64,000 nt of DNA, taken from the NCBI RefSeq assembly GCF_018873765.1, contig NC_057924.1:9238001-9302000 (forward strand), in the 5' to 3' direction. Shown here in pieces: positions 58,326-64,000 of the stretch. The translations under genes and the position numbers were made by a program. Position 1 is the first letter of the stretch; every line of letters begins with the position of its first letter. The notes beneath the pieces were generated by a model. The model was not told the DNA's origin, searched no databases, and saw only the letters and a list, made by a program, of their open reading frames with translations. The DNA is from Telopea speciosissima (taxonomy: Eukaryota > Streptophyta > Magnoliopsida > Proteales > Proteaceae).

Positions 58326-59703
58326 TGATGCAGCTTAAAAATATATAGAAGAGTTTAATTACCAAAAGAAGAAATCTAGTCACTTGGGGACTCACTCAAC
58401 CACAAGAGGACCTCAAACTCAAATGGGGACTCATTCAAACCAAGAGTGGTACTAACTCACCACAAAGGTTACATTGGACTCAAATTCTTCTTCTCTATTT
58501 TTCTATACCTCAACAACAACAAACTCAGTCTTATCCCAACTTAATGGGATCAGCTACATGGATCAAACAAAACAAGATAGGGAAAAGTGAGGACTAAACA
58601 AAAATGAGAAATGAAAAATGGAAAATAACAAATAAAGGATGGGAAATTAAAAAAATATATATGAAAGAGAAAAGAGGCACAGCCCAACAAGTTTTTCCAT
58701 ACTTCACAATACAAATATATATAGGGAAAGGGAAAACTAGCCGTTGGAAAAGAGACTCTGAAATATAGCTATTAGATAGAGCCGTTGAATTATATTCATT
58801 GGAATAGAATCGGTGGAAATATAGCCATTGGACATTAATGACTAATGACATTATTATGGCTTCATCATTCTCCCCCATTTTGAAAGAACTCGTATTCGAG
58901 TTTGATGCAGCCACATTCATCGTCCAAGTATCATTATCAAGCTTCTCCAACTCATCCTCTACTTCTAACATGGTGCTCAAGAACAGAACTTGCTCTGGTA
59001 TCAAACTGATGCAGCTCAAAAATATATAGAAGAGTTTTATTACCCAAATAAGAAACCAAGTACAAGATAACAAGGGTCAAAGAGGACCACTAAACTCAAG
59101 GGTCAAAAAAGAACCACTAACTCTAGGGTTGGGGACTCACTCAACCATATACTCCACAATGTGTATATATATATATAGGGGAAGGGAGAACTAACCATTG
59201 GAGTTTGATGCAGCCACATTCATCGTCCAAGTATCATTATCAAGCTTCTCCAACTCATCCTCTACTTCTAACATGGTGCTCAAGAACAGAACTTGCTCTG
59301 GTATCAAACTGATGCAGCTCAAAAATATATAGAAGAGTTTTATTACCCAAATAAGAAACCAAGTACAAGATAACAAGGGTCAAAGAGGACCACTAAACTC
59401 AAGGGTCAAAAAGAACCACTAACTCTAGGGTTGGGGACTCACTCAACCACAAGAGGACCCCAAACACAAATGGCGACTCGCTCACCACAAGAGGTTACAT
59501 TAGACTCAAATTCTTCTTCTCCTTGATTTTCTATACTCCACAATGTGTATATATATATATAGGGGAAGGGAGAACTAACCATTGGAAAAGAGGCGTTCAA
59601 AAATAGCAATTGGAATAGAACCGTTGAAAAAAGAGGCATTGAAAGATAGCAGTAGGAATATAGCCATTGGAAACTAATGACAAGTGACATTATGGCTTCA
59701 TCA
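58326..59703 (-). mobile_element. Three-LTR TRIM element with TCAAC target duplication
   Basis: On the minus strand the order is LTR (59703-59310), internal (59309-59203), a shorter LTR copy (about 59197-59007), internal (59006-58868), LTR (58867-58326). The full LTRs begin TGATGAAGCCATAA and end GAGCTGCATCA or AAGCTGCATCA. The internal parts begin with GTTTGATACCAGAGCAAG (primer-site-like), and the last ends with a GGGGGAGAA polypurine tract. The flank TCAAC at 58321-58325 and 59704-59708 is a perfect 5-bp target duplication. No structural genes: a terminal-repeat retrotransposon in miniature. Confidence 0.85.
58515..58696 (-). mobile_element. SINE nested in TRIM LTR
   Basis: Sister of 53621-53864, with the same (TTG)n tail and AAGTTGGGATAAGACTGAG. 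The flanks TTTTTCTATACCTC and TTTTTCCATACTTC are a probable 14-bp target duplication with two changes. The TRIM LTR at 59310-59703 shows the uninterrupted site (TTTTCTATACTCCACAATG). Confidence 0.8.
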
Positions 59704-59744
59704 TCAACGTTGCAGAAAAACTTACATACCTTTAAACAAATGCA

Positions 59745-59807
59745 GAGCCAAAATGGCATCCATAGTTTCAACAGATAATATTGATTTATGGAAAACTAAT
59801 GATCAAT
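59745..59807 (+). repeat. 63-bp direct repeat left of NUMT
   Basis: GAGCCAAAATGGCATCCATA and on to GAAAACTAATGATCAAT; about 84% identical to 60713-60775 and in the same direction. Confidence 0.75.
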
Positions 59808-59928
59808 CACAGAAAAGCAGAAAAAATTACAGCAGAAAATTGCATCCACATTTGTGAAATTTGTTGTTATTGGTAAACTTGAGCAAGAGACTGGTGGCAA
59901 CAACCAGAATGAAATATTATTTGATCAT

Positions 59929-60213
59929 GGAATTTCCATGTCGGGTGCACCCATCAGAATCGGAACAGACCAATTACCAGATCCACCTATCATTGCCGGC
60001 ATAACCATAAAAAAGATCATTAAAGATGTGTGAGCAGTTATTAAAACATTATACAGTTGATGATTCCCACCAAGAATTTGATTGTCGGGTCGTGCTAATT
60101 CCATATGAATCAATACTGGGAAGCATGTGCCCATCACTCCAGCAATGACACCGAAGCTGAAACAGAGTCCCTATATCTTTGTGGTTAGTGGAGAATAACC
60201 ATCAGACCAGATT
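59929..60213 (-). pseudogene. cox1: Nuclear copy of mitochondrial cox1 5' end (NUMT)
   Basis: The minus strand matches plant mitochondrial cox1 from its first codons ([17 protein letters not shown] region) to about residue 95. It reads [15 protein letters not shown]-like sequence, then [40 protein letters not shown] and LMGAPDME. Compared with functional cox1 it has a short deletion just after DIGTL, changed residues (for example GFGNWFVP to GSGNWSVP) and no rest of the gene. It is a dead mitochondrial insert in the nucleus. The ordinary cox1 encodes subunit 1 of complex IV. Confidence 0.93.
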
Positions 60214-60712
60214 TGCTGTAAAATTGGTAGTAGATCCATAATCAGAAAAGTGCTTGTGATTGTTCCAGAAGAAATGAAACAAAAGATATAGGAGAATGGT
60301 TAAAATGATGTTCTATATGAGAGGTATTTGAGAAATTCCCTGAAAGACTTCACTGAAATAGAAGTTGAGGCCTTACCTTGATTTCAAGGATAACGCTATG
60401 ATGGGCCGAACGAAGGTTGTTAATAAGAACGCTTACGGAAACAAGAGTAATGAAGAAAAAAGTTTTGATTCAGAGAAGTCTATTGATCCTTCTGAGTAAA
60501 TTCCGCTTGCTGAAGTACAAGCCATTATCAAAGGCAAAAAGACTTTGATTCTGACTCCGGACACACTATCATCAAATGAAAGGAGCCTCTGAATGATGTT
60601 GTGCCTCCATTAGAGCTAAAGCGCCGGGTCTCGGTATCAGATGTCTCTCTAAGACTCATTTCGGGGAAAAGGTTCGGGGAGAAAAGAAATATGCCACTAA
60701 TACTTCTACTAG
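60214..60712. other. Unassigned DNA inside the repeat-bounded block
   Basis: 60385-60500 has a short open stretch (DNAMMGRTKVVNKNAYGNKS), then IPLAEVQAIIKGKKTLILTP after a stop. Its base use differs from flanking DNA. It could be further organelle or gene-derived sequence; I do not recognise it. Confidence 0.3.
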
Positions 60713-60775
60713 GAGCCAAAATGGCATTCATAGTTTCTACAGGTAACATTGGTGTCTGGAAAACTAATGACCAAT
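60713..60775 (+). repeat. 63-bp direct repeat right of NUMT
   Basis: Second copy of 59745-59807 (GAGCCAAAATGGCATTCATA to ACTAATGACCAAT). Confidence 0.75.
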
Positions 60776-61603
60776 ATTAAATACAAATTTTGAGTTACAA
60801 AATTATGCCCATTTTAGAATCAGAATTGTAAAAGATAGTGAGATGATATATAAGTGAAAACGACAGACACAAACTCATTTAAAATTTGAAAATAACAATC
60901 CATAAACAAAGGTTGTCAAACAGCAGTATCAAAGCATAATAGGCTAGTATCACTAAATAGAATGCATCCTAGAAGGCAAAAGATAAATAGTGTACCACTT
61001 TGAATAAATAAAGGTGCCAATAGCTGGGCAGATAGAAGAAACATATCAACACATGCACCCAATCACTAGCCCTTCCCCAAATACTCGAGGCTCGCTACCA
61101 GGATCCATGCAGGACAACCACTTAAGTAGATTCACGCCAACCGAGTGTTCAAAAATAAGCACTCCACTAGAAGAAACTACTATATTATCGTCCAATTATT
61201 CTGAATTAAGAAAAACATAAACCCATCTCCGGTAATAATATAATAATTCAGCAATAAGCACCGAAAGACTTTGCCATTCCACCACCATACCACGAAAAGA
61301 AACGAACTAAACCCCCCCCCCCCCCCAAAAAAAAAAAAAAACCAGTTGAAAGAATGAGAGAAAGAAAGGAAGGAATGATAACAGGGGAAAAAATCATTTC
61401 TTCCAATCCAATCAATCCATATTCCATACCAGGATCATAAACCACAAGAGAAACCCATGCCTGACAAAACCAAATCCCACCATTCCTAACGAGCAAAAGA
61501 CAAACAGATATAGTAGAAATGAAAATTGAAATACCTAATTAGTAACAACATTAAGAAATAATAATGGGAATTAAATCAATATCAATGAAGAAAAAGACCA
61601 AAC
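60776..61603. other. Intron/3' region of PHOS32-like gene, low-complexity
   Basis: A C-run followed by an A-run at 61312-61340 is low complexity. The last, very short coding exon of the gene at 61604 probably lies here or further left, but I cannot identify it. Confidence 0.4.
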
Positions 61604-62309
61604 CTTTCTGTTCCTCGGGGGCATCGTGATACTCCTGATCTTCCTCCGGCACTGGGTGCAGCTCTGCCTCTTTGGCCGCCGCCCTAGCGTTGGCAGCATC
61701 AGCTTGAGCAGCAGCAGCTCCGTCTTTTTCATCGGGATATCTAACAACAACCACGGGACAAACACAGTGATGGACGCAGTAATCACTGACGCTACCAAGT
61801 CGTCCCTTGCTGTTGCGTTTTGACGCACCAAACCCTCGACTACCCATAATCACAGCACTCAACCCTAACCTCTCGACCTCTAAGCAAAGGCGCTCCTTCA
61901 TGTCGTGGTCCTTGACGATATGGATCTTAAAAGGGATCTGGGCATCAACCAAAGGCTGTGACAGATCGGTAGCTTTGGTGGTGGTGAAGGCATCGAAATC
62001 ATCCTCGAGCTTCTGCTGGGACTCTTCGTCGGTATCGACGGATTGGTCAACGGAGCCCCAATCAGCACCATAGAGGACGCTGGTGGGACGCACGTGAAGC
62101 AGGATCACGGCGTCACCGGGGCGAAGGTAGTTCTGCACAGCCCATTTAACGGCAAATGCGCTTTCGTCGCTGAGATCAACGGCGATGGCGATCCGCCGAT
62201 GGGCCCCGGAGGTGGGTGTAGAAGCGGATGATAGTGGAAAGCGTGGTGAGGACGGTTGGATGGTGGGAACCGGACGGTCGGATTCCGTCGGACTTTGCTT
62301 CGAAAGCAT
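61604..62309 (-). CDS. PHOS32: Universal stress protein, PHOS32/PHOS34-like (exon 1)
   Basis: The minus-strand frame from ATG at 62309 gives 235 codons up to a donor at 61603 (CAGAAAG|GTTTGG). Residues 1-36 are Ser/Pro-rich and include the S-P site at S21-P22, equivalent to the MAP-kinase site Ser21 of PHOS32. The USP domain (about 38-193) starts RRIAIAVDLSDESAFAVKWA, continues GDAVILLHVRPTSVLYGADWG, and has KIHIVKDHDMKERLCLEVER and the nucleotide-binding MGSRGFG....GRLGSVSDYCVHH. It ends VCPVVVVRYPDEKDG. The tail EEDQEYHDAPEEQK is acidic. USP-A proteins of this type bind ATP and act in stress signalling in the cytosol; the specific role is inferred. Only a few final codons should lie in another exon. 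The first ATG is used. Confidence 0.92.
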
Positions 62310-62591
62310 TCCGGATGAAGCAGAGAAAAATCGAGGCGTCTAGGCCTTACCGGGTTTGGGGAGATCTTTTGTTTTGTTTTCCCTTTCTCTTCTATTATCG
62401 TCTTTGAATTTTCGTTCTCTTCCTTCGTTTGTCGTTCTGCTTGAGTTGGTCTGCGAGAGCAAACTATGTTTGAGCGCAACCGAGACGCGGAGGGATCGAC
62501 AGAGAGGTATTGGCGAGTGCAGTTTAGAGAGGTTTCTTTTTTTGCCGGGGAAAGCCGCCTAACCCGAAGGGATAATTACTCTTTTTTTCTT
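62310..62591. promoter_or_regulatory. PHOS32-like 5' UTR and proximal promoter
   Basis: The 280 bp between the PHOS32-like start codon and the MULE arm are pyrimidine-rich on the minus-strand leader side. The MULE arm therefore begins within the gene's promoter. No clear TATA box was fixed. Confidence 0.4.
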
Positions 62592-62832
62592 GGGTTATTT
62601 CCAAATGCCCTCCTGAAAATGGTCAAACTTAAAGTTGCCCCTCTGAACTTTTATTAATTTCACATGTACCTCTACTTTCCAATCTAAGTACCACTATAGT
62701 CTCTGCCGTTAGACAGAGACGTTATAACATAACGGATCCCAGTTTTTGAACTTCGATGGACCATTCTACCCCTGAATAGGATAAAATGACCAAAATGACC
62801 TTACCTGGAAAAAAAAAAAAAAAACCTACAAC
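62592..62832 (+). mobile_element. MULE terminal inverted repeat, left arm only
   Basis: Starts GGGTTATTTCCAAATGCCC and matches the left TIR of the element at 30503 over about 230 bp (TGGTCAAACTT, TAAGTACCACTATA, GTTATAACATAACGGATCCC, GATGGACCATTCT), ending in a comparable A-run and CAACTC. The other arm would lie beyond 64000. It directly abuts the XTH pseudogene. Confidence 0.85.
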
Positions 62833-63996
62833 TCTCCTTTGGCACTTCTTCTCGCCGTTGGAGCTCTCATGGCTTGTTGTCCTACAATGGAAGCGGCCAC
62901 ATCCAATTTTTCTTTCGCAGATAACTTCGATATAATGTGGAATGAGAGTCATTTCAAGACCTCTGAAGATGGGAAGGTCTGGTACCTCTCCCTCGACAAT
63001 AGTACAGGTACAGAGAGATGAATCTGTGTTTTGCAATTGGGTCTTATTCTTTGATTTTTGTTATTGAGATACTGTTTGTGTTTTTGTCTCTGAGAAAACA
63101 GGTTGTGGGTTTCAAAACAAAACAGAGATACATATTTGGGTGGTTCAGTATGAATCTCAAGCTTGTTGGAGGCGATTCTGCTGGTGTTGTGACAGCCTAT
63201 TATGTAAGTTAAATCTACATTGGATTTCTACTTTGTGAGTTTGTGGTAATAATTGATGAATGAAGAGGTAATCGAAATCTGGAATTGCAAATGTGCTCGG
63301 ATTTGGGAGCAGGGCCAACGAGGGATGAGCTAGATTTCGAGTTCTTAGGGAATAGAAGAGGGGAACCCTATTTGATACAGACGAACGTTTACCAAGATGG
63401 AGTTGGGAACCGTGAGATGAGGCATATGCTCTGGTTCGATCCAACTGAGGACTTCCATTCCTATTCCATTCTCTGGAACTCTCACCAGATTGTGTAAGTT
63501 TCTACTCCCTAATCCCAAAAAAGAGAATTTTTTTTTTCACTTAATTGATGTGAGATTTTTTGGGGTTTCAACAAAACAGGTTCTTCGTCGATGCTGTGGC
63601 GATAAGGGTTTTCAAGAATTCAGATTCATTAAACAACACTTTCTTCCCTAACGCGAAGCCCATGTACATCTTTTCCAGTATCTGGAACGCTGATGACTGA
63701 GCAACCAGAGGTGGGTTGGAGAAGACGAATTGGACATTAGCTCCATTCGTGTCCACATACACAGATTTCAATGGCGATAGTTGTCAATGGCAAGACCCAT
63801 ACCCTGATTGTGTCTCCACTACCACACAACAATGGTGGGATCAATACGATGCTTGGCATCTCTCTGACTCTCAGAAGAAAGATTACGCTTGGGTTCTCAG
63901 AAATCTCGTCATCTACGATTACTGCCAAGAACAAAGAGGTTCCCAACCTTGCCACCGAAGTGTTCTTTGAGTCCATGGCCAAGAGATGATTCCAAA
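62833..63996 (+). pseudogene. XTH: XTH (xyloglucan endotransglucosylase/hydrolase) pseudogene, XTH6/7-like
   Basis: Four exons are readable: about 62833-63007, 63102-63203, 63291-63493, 63580-63996. They follow the usual XTH gene structure, with a signal-peptide-like start (ALLLAVGALMACC), [40 protein letters not shown], the catalytic [28 protein letters not shown] and C-terminal WWDQYDAWHLSDSQKKDYAW. Breaks: no ATG in front of the signal peptide; a one-base insertion at the start of exon 2; the exon-3 acceptor is AA instead of AG (63289-63290); W to TGA in NADDWATRGG (near 63699); a frameshift before the final RFPTLPPKCSLSPW. XTHs cut and rejoin wall xyloglucan; this copy cannot. Confidence 0.92.
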
Positions 63997-64000
63997 TGGG

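Noticed and set aside
59925-60137. cox1 frame as a working gene
   Set aside because: Only the first part of cox1 is present, with altered residues and a deletion; nuclear insert of mitochondrial DNA.
61571-62479. Frames opposite or beside the PHOS32-like exon
   Set aside because: Shadow frames of a GC-rich coding exon; none has a domain.
1-64000. CRISPR array, operon or phage structure
   Set aside because: No evenly spaced direct repeats with unique spacers; gene structure is eukaryotic with introns.

Overview
This window is nuclear DNA from a flowering plant. Genes have plant-type GT-AG introns in an AT-rich background. The mobile DNA is typical of plants: Ty1/copia and Ty3/gypsy relics, a TRIM, L1- and RTE-type LINEs, an RTE-tailed SINE, MULEs and hAT elements. 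There is also a nuclear copy of mitochondrial cox1. I cannot name the species. Only five host loci are well supported; most of the rest is transposon-derived.

Layout. 0-1.9 kb holds small fold-back elements, including a 426-bp MULE MITE with a 9-bp target duplication. 1.89-9.30 kb is a broken Ty1/copia element with two 552-bp LTRs. 9.3-11.7 kb holds LINE and MITE debris. 11.91-13.0 kb is a two-exon B-box gene of the BBX28/29 type. 13-24 kb is intergenic: LINE tails, fold-backs, LTR relics, a minisatellite and an unrecognised gene remnant. 24.35-25.95 kb (minus) is frataxin in five exons. 27.67-30.37 kb is a hAT-like element carrying a receptor-kinase exon and a tRNA-like Pol III unit. 30.50-32.12 kb is a MULE with about 220-bp inverted ends and a perfect 9-bp target duplication. 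37.84-47.20 kb is an SDS22-type leucine-rich-repeat gene whose third intron (6.97 kb) is filled with LTR elements. 48-49.4 kb holds a fold-back, a copia relic and a hAT MITE. 51.3-52.7 kb is a Pack-MULE carrying exon 1 of the APC/C activator FZR3/CCS52B. 53.6-55.6 kb holds a SINE, another MULE and an RTE LINE. 55.9-57.1 kb is a gypsy LTR relic. 58.3-59.7 kb is a three-LTR TRIM with a SINE nested inside it. 59.9-60.8 kb is the cox1 NUMT. 61.6-62.3 kb (minus) is the first exon of a PHOS32-like universal stress protein. 62.6-64.0 kb is an XTH pseudogene that starts directly against a MULE terminal repeat and probably lies inside a Pack-MULE running off the window.

The common theme is capture and shuffling of host exons by DNA transposons. 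Pieces of FZR3/CCS52B, XTH, a receptor kinase and an arabinogalactan-type protein sit in or against elements with inverted ends. Several insertions can be dated relative to each other because neighbouring duplicate copies act as natural empty sites. The intact host genes (BBX, frataxin, LRR, PHOS32-like) are unrelated housekeeping or regulatory loci and do not form a cluster or shared pathway.
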